In this document: positions 33,685 to 43,213 of the stretch, one piece after another
Layout: every line of letters starts with the position of its first letter
Numbering within the stretch: position 1 is the stretch's first letter
Assembly (NCBI GenBank): GCA_020638295.1
Contig: JACKIU010000001.1
Coordinates: 620,001-684,000 of the forward strand
DNA from: Rhodospirillales bacterium
GTDB taxonomy: Bacteria > Pseudomonadota > Alphaproteobacteria > Micavibrionales > Micavibrionaceae
Reading direction: 5' to 3'
DNA length: 64,000 nucleotides
Notes under the pieces: generated by a model
Seen by the model: only the letters and a program-made list of their open reading frames with translations
Database searches by the model: none
What the model was told of the DNA's origin: nothing
Program-made: the position numbers and the translations under genes

Positions 33685-34113
33685 TTATGCGGCCTCCTGA
33701 GTTGCACCCACGCGGGTGACAAATTTCGTTTTTATGGGCAGCTTCATTGCCGCCAGATCCAGCGCTTCCCGTGCGAGATCCGGTGATACACCATCCAGTT
33801 CGAACATGATGCGGCCCGGTTTAACGCGCGCAGCCCAGTATTCCGGAGAGCCTTTCCCTTTACCCTGACGAACCTCAAGAGGCTTGGATGTCACGGGCAC
33901 ATCGGGGAAAATGCGGATCCAGACTTTACCCTGACGACGCAGGTGGCGGGTAATCGCACGACGGGCTGCTTCAATCTGGCGGGCGGTAATACGGTCGGGG
34001 CTTAGAGCCTTTAGGCCATAGGCACCAAATGCCAGTGACGCGCCGCCTTTGGCGTTACCATGGATGCGGCCTTTGTGCTGCTTGCGGTGTTTAAATTTTT
34101 TCGGTGCGAGCAT
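33685..34113 (-). CDS. rplP: 50S ribosomal protein L16 (uL16)
   Basis: 142 residues. Positions A-site tRNA in the large subunit. MLAPKKFKHRKQHKGRIHG, the RQIEAARRAITRHLRRQGKVWIRIFPD block and GKGKGSPEYWAARVKPGR match the family. A 195-base gap with a terminator-like hairpin separates it from rpsC, a gap that is usually only a few bases. Confidence 0.98.
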   Translation of the reverse strand: MLAPKKFKHRKQHKGRIHGNAKGGASLAFGAYGLKALSPDRITARQIEAARRAITRHLRRQGKVWIRIFPDVPVTSKPLEVRQGKGKGSPEYWAARVKPGRIMFELDGVSPDLAREALDLAAMKLPIKTKFVTRVGATQEAA

Positions 34114-34270
34114 CGCTCTTGTTCCTTATATTTTAACTAAGCATGCAAAAAAACCGATCACATGGACTTTTCTTTATTCAAAGAGAGTTCCCATATGGCT
34201 TAAGGTTTTTAAGCACAGATTCTAAATTCTGGCGCTTTATAGCGAATATGCCGCGCCGTGACAAGTTAAA

Positions 34271-34299
34271 AGTGAGCCTTTTTCGAAAAAACGCTCACT
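34271..34299 (-). terminator. Terminator-like hairpin between rpsC and rplP
   Basis: Minus-strand stem AGTGAGC/GCTCACT with a T- and A-rich loop, followed by TTTTAAC. It falls in the unusual 195-base rpsC-rplP gap and could reduce read-through from the S10 part into rplP and the spc genes. Confidence 0.6.
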
Positions 34300-34308
34300 T
34301 CAAAAAAG

Positions 34309-34995
34309 TTAGTTTCTCAGGGCCCCGCCTTGCTGGGTTTCGAGGCGCTTATCGCGGGCCATGGGGTCGTGCGCCATGATGTCGCCTTTATACAGCCAGA
34401 CTTTAATCCCGATAATCCCATAGGTGGTCAGCGCTTCGGCTGTCCCGTAATCCAGATCGGCGCGCAGTGTGTGCAACGGTACGCGGCCTTCGCGGTACCA
34501 TTCGGTCCGCGCAATATCAGCACCACCCAGACGGCCTGAAACGTTGATACGGATACCGCCGGCACCCAGACGCATGGCGCTTTGCACGGCGCGTTTCATC
34601 GCGCGGCGGAAAGACACACGGCGCTCAAGCTGTTGAGCAACACCTTCGGCGGCCAATTGAGCATCCAGTTCAGGCTTGCGGACTTCAACGATGTTTAGGG
34701 AGACATCGCCCCCGGCGCGGCGAGACAGTTGCGAGCGAAGTTTTTCGATATCGGCTCCTTTTTTGCCGATGATCACACCGGGGCGGGCCGTGTGGACCGT
34801 CACCTTGGTGTTTTTCGCGGCGCGCTCAATAATCACTTTCGAGATCCCGGCGGCTTTGAGATGCTCGAGAATAAATTCACGAAGCTTGAGATCTTCGACC
34901 AGCTTGTCGGCATAATCACGGCCCGCATACCAGCGGCTGTCCCATGTGCGGTTAATGCCTACGCGCAGTCCAATTGGATTAACTTTTTGTCCCAT
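34309..34995 (-). CDS. rpsC: 30S ribosomal protein S3 (uS3)
   Basis: 228 residues. Forms the mRNA entry tunnel. MGQKVNPIGLRVGINRTWDSRWYAG, the KH domain VHTARPGVIIGKKGADIEKLR and GRLGGADIARTEWYREGRVPLHTLRADLDYG are all present. Standard position after rplV. Confidence 0.98.
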   Translation of the reverse strand: MGQKVNPIGLRVGINRTWDSRWYAGRDYADKLVEDLKLREFILEHLKAAGISKVIIERAAKNTKVTVHTARPGVIIGKKGADIEKLRSQLSRRAGGDVSLNIVEVRKPELDAQLAAEGVAQQLERRVSFRRAMKRAVQSAMRLGAGGIRINVSGRLGGADIARTEWYREGRVPLHTLRADLDYGTAEALTTYGIIGIKVWLYKGDIMAHDPMARDKRLETQQGGALRN

Positions 34996-35007
34996 CCTAT
35001 AAGCTCC

Positions 35008-35382
35008 TTATGCTTCTGTTTCTCTGACGACAATCATCATGTTGGAGAATTTTTTCTCAATGCGTGCGGCGCGGCCACGGGCGCGGGCGCGGAAACGCTT
35101 CATTTTCAGTTTTTTACCGACGTTGGCTTCGGCCACGACCAGACGATAAACATCCAGACCGTGATTGTTTTCCGCATTGGCGATAGCCGATTGCAACAGC
35201 TTGCGCACGTCGCCAGCCATGCGGCGATTGGAAAATTCCAGATCGATCAATGCGCGACCGGCATTCTTGCCACGGATGGTTTGTGCAATCAGGTTGAGCT
35301 TTTGCGGCGAAGTCTGAAAATACTTCCCGTAAGCCATCGCTTCGTTATCTTTAACGCGGCGCGCGTTTTTATCCTGTCCCAT
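35008..35382 (-). CDS. rplV: 50S ribosomal protein L22 (uL22)
   Basis: 124 residues. Lines the peptide exit tunnel and contributes to the macrolide site. SPQKLNLIAQTIRGKNAGRAL and the beta-hairpin KRFRARARGRAARIEKKFSNMMIVV are visible. The start at 35382 adds about 15 residues to the core (MGQDKNARRVKDNEA), a modest extension. Confidence 0.97.
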   Translation of the reverse strand: MGQDKNARRVKDNEAMAYGKYFQTSPQKLNLIAQTIRGKNAGRALIDLEFSNRRMAGDVRKLLQSAIANAENNHGLDVYRLVVAEANVGKKLKMKRFRARARGRAARIEKKFSNMMIVVRETEA

Positions 35383-35387
35383 TGTTC

Positions 35388-35666
35388 TTAACCTTTCTTG
35401 GCTTTCTTGTCTGCGCCGTGGCCCTGATATGTACGGGTCGGAGCGAATTCACCCAATTTATGACCGATCATCTGGTCGCTGATGACGACCGGAATGAACT
35501 TTTTGCCGTTGTGAACGCCGAATGTCAGACCGACAAAGTTCGGCAAGATGGTTGAACGGCGAGACCAGGTTTTGATCACGGTGTTCTTACCGGCGTTACG
35601 GGCTTCCTCAACTTTTTTGAGGAGGCTTTTTTCTACAAACGGGCCTTTCCATACACTGCGTGCCAT
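35388..35666 (-). CDS. rpsS: 30S ribosomal protein S19 (uS19)
   Basis: 92 residues. Head protein contacting A-site tRNA and S13. MARSVWKGPFVEKSLLKKVEEAR, KTWSRRSTILPNFVGLTFGVHNG and LGEFAPTRTYQGHGADKK are canonical. Confidence 0.99.
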   Translation of the reverse strand: MARSVWKGPFVEKSLLKKVEEARNAGKNTVIKTWSRRSTILPNFVGLTFGVHNGKKFIPVVISDQMIGHKLGEFAPTRTYQGHGADKKAKKG

Positions 35667-35679
35667 GTCCTAGTTCTCC

Positions 35680-36504
35680 TTATTTCTTACGTCGGCGGAT
35701 GATGTATTTATCCGTCGCTTTGTTCTTACGGGTTTTATAGCCTTTGGTCGGAACGCCCCACGGTGTCACAGGGTGACGACCACCGGATGTACGGCCTTCA
35801 CCGCCACCATGCGGGTGGTCAACCGGGTTCATGACCACACCGCGGACAGTTGGGCGCTTGCCTTTCCAGCGGGTCCGGCCCGCCTTCCCGTCATTGGTGT
35901 TCATGTGATCCGGGTTGGAGACAGCACCGACAGTGGCAATACAGTCACCGCGAACAACGCGTAGTTCGCCGGATGACAGTTTGACCTGAGCATAGCCCTG
36001 ATCGCGACCGACGAGCTGGGCGAATGTGCCGGCAGAGCGGATCATTTGCGCGCCTTTACCCGGCTTCATTTCGATATTGTGGATGATCGTCCCGACCGGC
36101 ATGCTTCTCAGAGGCATGCAGTTACCCGGCTTCACGTCCACCTTGTCACCGGCGATGATTTTATCACCGGCATTGAGGCGCTGCGGGGCCACGATGTAGC
36201 GCTTTTCGCCATCTTCATAGCTGATCAGGGCGATAAAAGCCGTGCGGTTCGGGTCGTATTCCAGACGCTCGACGGTGCCTTCCACGTTCCATTTGTCGCG
36301 CTTCCAGTCGATCAGGCGGTAGCGGCGCTTGTGCCCGCCACCAATATGGCGCGTTGTAATACGGCCATGGTTGTTGCGTCCGCCGGTTTTGTTCAACCCT
36401 TCGGTCAGGGCCTTTTCCGGCTTGCCTTTATACAGATCCTTACGGTCAATTTGCACCAACTGGCGCTGACCGGGGGATGTAGGGTTATACTTCTTTAATG
36501 CCAT
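35680..36504 (-). CDS. rplB: 50S ribosomal protein L2 (uL2)
   Basis: 274 residues. Essential for peptidyl transferase function and subunit joining. MALKKYNPTSPGQRQL, GRNNHGRITTRHIGGGHKRRYR and the MNPVDHPHGGGEGRTSGGRHPVTPWG block with the key histidine are intact. rplW usually precedes it directly; here a 67-codon gene lies between. Confidence 0.99.
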   Translation of the reverse strand: MALKKYNPTSPGQRQLVQIDRKDLYKGKPEKALTEGLNKTGGRNNHGRITTRHIGGGHKRRYRLIDWKRDKWNVEGTVERLEYDPNRTAFIALISYEDGEKRYIVAPQRLNAGDKIIAGDKVDVKPGNCMPLRSMPVGTIIHNIEMKPGKGAQMIRSAGTFAQLVGRDQGYAQVKLSSGELRVVRGDCIATVGAVSNPDHMNTNDGKAGRTRWKGKRPTVRGVVMNPVDHPHGGGEGRTSGGRHPVTPWGVPTKGYKTRKNKATDKYIIRRRKK

Positions 36505-36560
36505 CTTTTTCTTCCTTCTATTTGCCCATTATCGGCGAGCCACCATAGTTAAATTACCTG

Positions 36561-36764
36561 TCAGAGGTCAAAACGACTTTCGTAGCCCTCTTGTGCATCT
36601 CCCAAAAGACAGCACTGCACCGGGCCCTCACCTTGCTGTGCATCTCTTACGGCGGCAGCTACAAGACTGTCTGTAATGCCGAGTCCTTCACCACGCGCCG
36701 CATTATTCTGGATGTCTCGCAATGCTAATTCTAATGCTGTTTCTTTTGCTGCTTTAAAATTCAT
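36561..36764 (-). CDS. Hypothetical 67-residue protein inserted in the S10 operon
   Basis: Small acidic protein between rplW and rplB, read in the operon direction. Sequence features: an N-terminal helix KAAKETALELALRDIQNNAARG and a Cys pair in QCCLLGDAQEGYESRFDL. AAGGAAAAAAAG precedes ATG 36764, a good ribosome site. No family recognised. It could be a passenger gene or a small ribosome-associated factor; nothing in the sequence decides. Confidence 0.55.
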   Translation of the reverse strand: MNFKAAKETALELALRDIQNNAARGEGLGITDSLVAAAVRDAQQGEGPVQCCLLGDAQEGYESRFDL

Positions 36765-36783
36765 CTTTTTTTCCTTTACTCAG

Positions 36784-37098
36784 TTAAACTCCAGTTCCTG
36801 TATCAATCGTTTGCCCGTCTTCCAAAGTGACAATCGCTTTTTTGAAATCAGAGCGCTTGCCCATGATGCCTTTAAAGCGTTTGGTCTTACCCTTTTGAAC
36901 CAACGTGTTGACAGCCTTGACCTTGACATCAAACAGAGCTTCAACGGCCTGCTTGATTTCCGGCTTCGTGGCGTCTTTAGCCACGCGGAATGTCACCTGA
37001 CCGTGCTCGGAACCCAAAGTCGCCTTTTCCGTGACGTGCGGCGCGAGTATGGTGTTGTAGTCCTTAACGGTCGCTTGTTTTTTTTCTGCTTTGGCCAT
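36784..37098 (-). CDS. rplW: 50S ribosomal protein L23 (uL23)
   Basis: 104 residues. Docking site for trigger factor and SRP at the exit tunnel. APHVTEKATLGSEHGQVTFRVAKDATKPEIKQAVEALFDVKV matches the family core. Starts 4 bases after rplD. Confidence 0.97.
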   Translation of the reverse strand: MAKAEKKQATVKDYNTILAPHVTEKATLGSEHGQVTFRVAKDATKPEIKQAVEALFDVKVKAVNTLVQKGKTKRFKGIMGKRSDFKKAIVTLEDGQTIDTGTGV

Positions 37099-37102
37099 TG
37101 TC

Positions 37103-37726
37103 TTAACCTTTCAATTTCTCTGTGATGTCTTTCACAGCATCTTTCGTCAGCACCAGAACGTCGCGGCGCAGGATGTCGTAAACATTCGCCCCGGCGGAAG
37201 GCAGCACATCAATGCGCGGCAGATTGGCGGTGGCGCGTGCAAAGTTTGCATCCACTTCCTTACCACCAACAATCAAGGCGTTGTCCAATTCGAGCTTTTT
37301 CAGTGCCGCAGCCATAGGTTTCGTTTTATGGTCCTTGGCTTTGGCCTCATCCAAAATGACCAGCTTGCCTTGGGCAGCCTTGCTTGAGAGAGCCGATTTC
37401 ATCGCCAATACACGCAACTTTTTCGGCATCGAAATGCTGTGATCACGAACAACCGGACCATGTACAACAGCACCGCCACGGTCGATATTGCGTTTCAGGT
37501 CACCGGCGCGGGCACGGCCTGTACCTTTTTGCGCCCACGGTTTTTTACCGGTGCCGGACACTTCGCAACGTGTTTTGGCTTTGTGATTGCCGGATCGCCG
37601 TTTGGCCAGCTGGTAATTCACCATCTGGTGCATGATGTCCTGACGAACCTCGCTTGCGAAGATGTCTTTATCAAGCGTAATTTCGCCTGAGTCTTTACCT
37701 TCAAGAGTTTTGACTGCGACTTTCAT
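37103..37726 (-). CDS. rplD: 50S ribosomal protein L4 (uL4)
   Basis: 207 residues. Tunnel constriction protein; in E. coli it also regulates the S10 operon. The basic loop KTRCEVSGTGKKPWAQKGTGRARAGDLKR and the GGAVVHGPVVRDHSISMPKK segment are diagnostic. Confidence 0.98.
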   Translation of the reverse strand: MKVAVKTLEGKDSGEITLDKDIFASEVRQDIMHQMVNYQLAKRRSGNHKAKTRCEVSGTGKKPWAQKGTGRARAGDLKRNIDRGGAVVHGPVVRDHSISMPKKLRVLAMKSALSSKAAQGKLVILDEAKAKDHKTKPMAAALKKLELDNALIVGGKEVDANFARATANLPRIDVLPSAGANVYDILRRDVLVLTKDAVKDITEKLKG

Positions 37727-37729
37727 GGC

Positions 37730-38491
37730 TTAGTCTTCCTTCTTCTCTTCTGCAGCTTCCTCGTTTTGAGGTGCGTCTTCAGTTTTTGCTTCTTCTTTAG
37801 CCGCTGCCGGTTTGGTAGCCTCTTTCAAGCCAGCCGGCAAGGGCACACCTTCAGGAGCCGGTTTTTTGACAGCATCGCTGATCAAAACCCAACCGGATTT
37901 TGCGCCTGGAACCGCACCTTTCACCAAAATCAAATCATCTTCCTCATCAATGGCGACGATTTGCAGATTTTGCGTCGTTACGCGCTCATCACCAAGGTGA
38001 CCGGCCATTTTCTTGCCTTTGAAGACCCGGCCCGGCTCCTGACACTGGCCGGTTGAGCCGTGCGCACGGTGGGAAACCGACACGCCGTGCGAAGCCCGCA
38101 GACCGCCGAAGTTGTGACGCTTCATACCGCCGGCAAAGCCTTTACCAATGGATTGGCCTGTGACATCGACATATTGGCCCGGCACAAAATGTTTTGCGCT
38201 CAACCGGGCGCCGATTTCGAGGAGGTTTTCATTTGCCACGCGAAACTCAACGACCTTTTTCTTCGGCTCGACCTTAGCCTTGGCAAATACGCCGCGGTTG
38301 GCTTTAGATGTCCGCTTGATTTTGGCTTTGCCAGCGCCGAGCGCAACGGCGCTGTAGCCGTCTTTTTCCTCAGTGCGCACGCCAACGACCTGGCAGTCTT
38401 CCAGTTTCAATACTGTCACAGGAACATGACGACCATCTTCATCAAAAATACGGGTCATGCCTTCTTTACGTGCAATCAGTCCAGTTCTCAT
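37730..38491 (-). CDS. rplC: 50S ribosomal protein L3 (uL3) with acidic/Lys-rich C-terminal tail
   Basis: 253 residues from MRTGLIARKEGMTRIF. Core includes GQSIGKGFAGGMKRHNFGGLRASHGVSVSHRAHGSTGQ, holding the glutamine that is methylated by PrmB in other bacteria. About 40 extra residues follow the core, rich in Glu, Lys and Ala (EEAKTEDAPQNEEAAEEKKED). Confidence 0.96.
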   Translation of the reverse strand: MRTGLIARKEGMTRIFDEDGRHVPVTVLKLEDCQVVGVRTEEKDGYSAVALGAGKAKIKRTSKANRGVFAKAKVEPKKKVVEFRVANENLLEIGARLSAKHFVPGQYVDVTGQSIGKGFAGGMKRHNFGGLRASHGVSVSHRAHGSTGQCQEPGRVFKGKKMAGHLGDERVTTQNLQIVAIDEEDDLILVKGAVPGAKSGWVLISDAVKKPAPEGVPLPAGLKEATKPAAAKEEAKTEDAPQNEEAAEEKKED

Positions 38492-38556
38492 TTTTCTTTT
38501 TTCCTTTCCAGAGGTTGACCCTTCACGATCAACGTAGAGGTTCATACAGTTCGTTG

Positions 38557-38883
38557 TTAAGCGGCCTGCATTTGACCAATTTTAATTTCAACATCCACAC
38601 CAGCAGGCAGGTCGAGCTTCATCAAAGCGTCAATTGTCTGCGGAGTGGGGTCAATCACATCCAAAAGTCTCTTGTGAGTCCGCATTTCGAACTGCTCTTG
38701 CGAGTTTTTGTTCACGTGCGGGGAACGAATAACAGAAAACTTTGTGATACGGTTGGGCAAAGGCACCGGACCACACACAGAAGCGCCGGTGCGCTTTGCG
38801 GTGTTCAGGATCTCGCTACTGGCCGTATCCAGAATGCGATGATCGAATGCCTTTAATGTGATCCGAATGCTTTGCGCGTCCAT
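38557..38883 (-). CDS. rpsJ: 30S ribosomal protein S10 (uS10/NusE)
   Basis: 108 residues. Head protein that also pairs with NusB and NusG in antitermination. SIRITLKAFDHRILDTASSEI, GPVPLPNRITKFSVIRSPHVNKNSQEQFEMRTHKRLLDV are canonical. It lies 28 bases after tuf in the conserved str-S10 junction. Confidence 0.98.
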   Translation of the reverse strand: MDAQSIRITLKAFDHRILDTASSEILNTAKRTGASVCGPVPLPNRITKFSVIRSPHVNKNSQEQFEMRTHKRLLDVIDPTPQTIDALMKLDLPAGVDVEIKIGQMQAA

Positions 38884-38911
38884 AATCTTGTTTCCTTCTT
38901 AATGCGTTCGC

Positions 38912-40090
<1,179 letters not shown>

Positions 40091-40120
40091 TTTTTAGTCT
40101 CCTTCTTCCTTAAAAACTTT

Positions 40121-40294
40121 TTAATTTACAGGTTGCAACCCGGCTTCAATCAACTTTTTATTTTGCTGCTCAGAAAGCGGGGCATTGATAAGAATTAAAT
40201 CGCCATCTAGCACGATCCGGCTAATCTCTGCCTGACGAAAAACACTATTCAGGGTATCGGGCAAAACATTCGTTGTGTCGTATTTATTGCTCAT
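40121..40294 (-). CDS. Hypothetical 57-residue protein between fusA and tuf
   Basis: Small ORF running ATG 40294 to TAA 40121, starting 2 bases after the fusA stop codon with GGGAG upstream within fusA. Composition is protein-like: MSNKYDTTNVLPDTL, then QAEISRIVLDGDLILINAPL and LSEQQNKKLIEAGLQPVN. Translational coupling to fusA is likely. No family recognised. fusA and tuf are almost always adjacent, so this is an inserted or lineage-specific gene. Confidence 0.55.
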   Translation of the reverse strand: MSNKYDTTNVLPDTLNSVFRQAEISRIVLDGDLILINAPLSEQQNKKLIEAGLQPVN

Positions 40295-40296
40295 TC

Positions 40297-42408
40297 CTAC
40301 GCTCCCAAACTCTCTTTCACTTCAGCCGCCACGTTCGCCGGGACCGGTTCGTAATGGTCGAACTGCATCGTATATTGCGCGCGGCCTTGCGACATGGAAC
40401 GCAATGTATTGATATAGCCGAACATGTTGGCCAGCGGCACGTGGGCGTCGATCACTTTTGCGTTCCCGCGATCGCCCATACCGGCGACTTGCCCGCGGCG
40501 GGAGTTCAGGTCGCCAATGATGTCGCCCATATATTCTTCGGGTGTGACCACCTCGACCTTCATCATCGGCTCGAGCAGTTGCGGACCGGCCTTGGCAATC
40601 GCTTCCTTGAAGGCGGCTTTGGCAGCGATTTCAAAAGCCATGACGGAGGAGTCCACATCGTGATAGGCCCCATCGACCAGCTGAACCTTGAAATCGACAA
40701 CCGGGAAGCCGGCAATCACGCCCGTTTCCTTGGCCAAAAGCAACCCTTTTTCAACCCCCGGGATATATTCCTTCGGCACCGAACCACCAACAATTTTGGA
40801 TTCGAATTCGTAACCGGCTCCGGCTTCGTTCGGCTGGAAGACCAGATCGATTTTCGCGAACTGACCGGAACCCCCGGTTTGTTTTTTGTGCGTGTAGCTG
40901 TGCTCAATCGTTTTGGTGATGGTTTCACGGTAGGCCACCTGCGGCGCGCCGATATTGGCTTCGACCTTGAATTCGCGTTTCATACGGTCCACGAGAATAT
41001 CGAGGTGCAGTTCGCCCATCCCGGCGATGATGGTCTGACCGGATTCGTGGTCAACCTTGACGCGGAAAGACGGGTCTTCGGCGGCCAGACGTTGCAGGGC
41101 CTGTGACATTTTTTCCTGGTCGGCCTTGGTTTTCGGCTCAACGGCGATTTCGATCACCGGCTCGGGAAATTCCATACGCTCAAGCACGACCGGTTTTTGC
41201 ATGTCGCAGAGCGTGTCCCCGGTGGTGGTTTCTTTCAATCCCACAAAGGCCACGATATCCCCGGTGTGCGCAATGTTGATTTCCTCGCGGTTGTTGGAGT
41301 GCATCAGCAACATACGACCGATGCGCTCGCGTTTTTCTTTCACGGAGTTTTGCACGTAGGACCCGGACTCGATCGTCCCGGAATAGATACGCGCAAATGT
41401 CAAAGAACCCACGAACGGGTCGTTCATGATTTTGAATGCCAGCGCGGAAAAGGCTTCCGCATCGTCCGGTTTGCGGTTTTCTTCGACTTCATGATCGTCG
41501 GCCTTAACGCCGTGCGTTACACCGATATCCAGCGGAGAGGGCAGATAGTCCACAACCGCATCAAGCATCGGCTGCACACCTTTGTTTTTGAAGGCAGAGC
41601 CACACATAACCGGGACGAAGGCGCCGGCGATTGTCCCTTTGCGGATACATTTTTTCAGCGTCGCTGCATCCGGCTCGTTACCCTCAAGATAGGCTTCCAT
41701 CGCTGCGTCGTCCTGTTCAACCGCCAGTTCGATGAGTTTTTCACGATATTCGGCAGCCTTATCGGCAAGATCAGCGGGGATATCCTCTTCAGAATATGTC
41801 GCACCAAGTTGTTCACCATCCCAGATAATGGCCTTCATTTTGACAAGATCAATAATCCCGCCAAAGTCGCTTTCCGCACCGATGGGGAGCTGCATCACCA
41901 AAGGTGTTGCACCCAGACGATCAACAATCATGTCGACAGTATTGTAGAAGTCCGCGCCGATTTTATCCATTTTGTTGACAAAACACATACGAGGAACATC
42001 GTATTTGTCGGCCTGACGCCAGACGGTTTCTGTTTGCGGTTCAACACCGGCGTTAGCGTCGAAAACGGCGATCGCACCATCAAGCACACGCAAAGAACGC
42101 TCAACTTCGATCGTGAAGTCCACGTGGCCCGGGGTGTCGATAATGTTCAAACGGAAACGTCCACCCGGATCCACGCCATCTTTCGGGCCGTTCCAGAATG
42201 TGGTGGTCGCCGCAGAGGTGATCGTAATCCCGCGCTCTTGCTCCTGCTCCATCCAGTCCATAGTGGCCGCACCGTCATGCACTTCGCCAATTTTGTGAGA
42301 CTTCCCGGAATAATACAAAATACGCTCGGTCGTTGTGGTTTTACCCGCATCGATATGCGCCATAATGCCGAAGTTCCGGTAGTGATCAATTGGATGTTCG
42401 CGTGTCAT
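40297..42408 (-). CDS. fusA: Elongation factor G
   Basis: 703 residues. Translocase GTPase. GIMAHIDAGKTTTTERILYYSG (G1), ERGITITSAATT (G2), IIDTPGHVDFT (G3), NKMDK (G4) and the domain IV segment AYRETITKTIEHSYTHKKQTGGSGQFA are complete. Third gene of the str operon behind rpsL and rpsG. Confidence 0.98.
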   Translation of the reverse strand: MTREHPIDHYRNFGIMAHIDAGKTTTTERILYYSGKSHKIGEVHDGAATMDWMEQEQERGITITSAATTTFWNGPKDGVDPGGRFRLNIIDTPGHVDFTIEVERSLRVLDGAIAVFDANAGVEPQTETVWRQADKYDVPRMCFVNKMDKIGADFYNTVDMIVDRLGATPLVMQLPIGAESDFGGIIDLVKMKAIIWDGEQLGATYSEEDIPADLADKAAEYREKLIELAVEQDDAAMEAYLEGNEPDAATLKKCIRKGTIAGAFVPVMCGSAFKNKGVQPMLDAVVDYLPSPLDIGVTHGVKADDHEVEENRKPDDAEAFSALAFKIMNDPFVGSLTFARIYSGTIESGSYVQNSVKEKRERIGRMLLMHSNNREEINIAHTGDIVAFVGLKETTTGDTLCDMQKPVVLERMEFPEPVIEIAVEPKTKADQEKMSQALQRLAAEDPSFRVKVDHESGQTIIAGMGELHLDILVDRMKREFKVEANIGAPQVAYRETITKTIEHSYTHKKQTGGSGQFAKIDLVFQPNEAGAGYEFESKIVGGSVPKEYIPGVEKGLLLAKETGVIAGFPVVDFKVQLVDGAYHDVDSSVMAFEIAAKAAFKEAIAKAGPQLLEPMMKVEVVTPEEYMGDIIGDLNSRRGQVAGMGDRGNAKVIDAHVPLANMFGYINTLRSMSQGRAQYTMQFDHYEPVPANVAAEVKESLGA

Positions 42409-42444
42409 ATTCAGTTTCCAGTTAGCGGTTATCAGTTAGCAATT

Positions 42445-42990
42445 TTACCAGCGGTAGTGTGCGAAGGCTTTGTTGGCCTCGGCCATTTTGTGCGTATCGT
42501 CACGCTTCTTAACCGCATTGCCGCGCTCATTGGCCGCATCGAGCAGTTCGCCCGCCACACGATCAACCATGGTGTTTTCACCGCGTTTGCGAGCCGCATC
42601 GATAATCCAGCGCATCGCCAGCGCCATTGCGCGATCATGACGCACCTCAACCGGCACCTGATAGGTCGCACCACCCACACGGCGGGAGCGCACTTCAAGC
42701 TTCGGCTTGACGTTTTTCAGCGCATCATGGAACAGGGCCAGACCTTTGCTTTTTTGCGCGGCGGCAGCAATGACCGCATCACCGGCATCACCCTCGCCCT
42801 TGCCTTCGTTGCTCTTGTTGTCGTTCCCGGCTTTGCTTTCGAGAATATCGATCGCCTTGTAGACAATCCCTTCCGCAACGGATTTCTTCCCGTCAACCAT
42901 CAGGTTGTTGATGAATTTCGAAAGGACCAGATCCGCGAATTTCGGATCGGGCAAGATTTCTCGTTTTTCTGCTCTGCGTCTTCTGCTCAT
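42445..42990 (-). CDS. rpsG: 30S ribosomal protein S7 (uS7) with internal insertion
   Basis: 181 residues against about 156. Flanks are canonical: ILPDPKFADLVLSKFINNLMVDGKKS and, at the end, VKKRDDTHKMAEANKAFAHYRW. About 25 extra residues lie at positions 56-82 (NDNKSNEGKGEGDAG then DAVIAAAAQKSKG), replacing the short loop before ALFHDALKNVKP. S7 nucleates head assembly and contacts E-site tRNA. Confidence 0.97.
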   Translation of the reverse strand: MSRRRRAEKREILPDPKFADLVLSKFINNLMVDGKKSVAEGIVYKAIDILESKAGNDNKSNEGKGEGDAGDAVIAAAAQKSKGLALFHDALKNVKPKLEVRSRRVGGATYQVPVEVRHDRAMALAMRWIIDAARKRGENTMVDRVAGELLDAANERGNAVKKRDDTHKMAEANKAFAHYRW

Positions 42991-43003
42991 TGTTTTTACC
43001 TAT

Positions 43004-43169
43004 CTATTTAATTCCATAAATATCTGGACCATAAATCACTAAATACTCTTGCACTGCTGCCGTATAATTCTCATGGCGAGGCGCATAAACATTATCCAAC
43101 TCCGAGCGTTGTTCTGCATTAAGCCCCCATGAGAGCCACAGCCGCCGTGTGCTGCGCCATAATATTCAT
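43004..43169 (-). pseudogene. Frameshifted small ORF between rpsL and rpsG
   Basis: ATG 43169 follows an AAAGGA site and starts MNIMAQHTAAVALMG, then stops at TAA. In the next frame, after a run of five G on the coding strand (43124-43128), coding-like sequence continues as LNAEQRSELDNVYAPRHENY and ends YGPDIYGIK at TAG 43004. Dropping one G would give a continuous 54-residue protein. It may be a decayed gene, a phase-variable one, or a homopolymer sequencing error. No family recognised. Confidence 0.5.
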
Positions 43170-43213
43170 ACCCTGGTCAAATCCTTTATACTCAGACCTC
43201 TTTAAAACCACTC

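Noticed and set aside
41197..43011. 604-codon plus-strand frame opposite fusA and rpsG
   Set aside because: Runs antisense across two certain genes and their gap; low-complexity His/Arg-rich translation typical of antisense frames.
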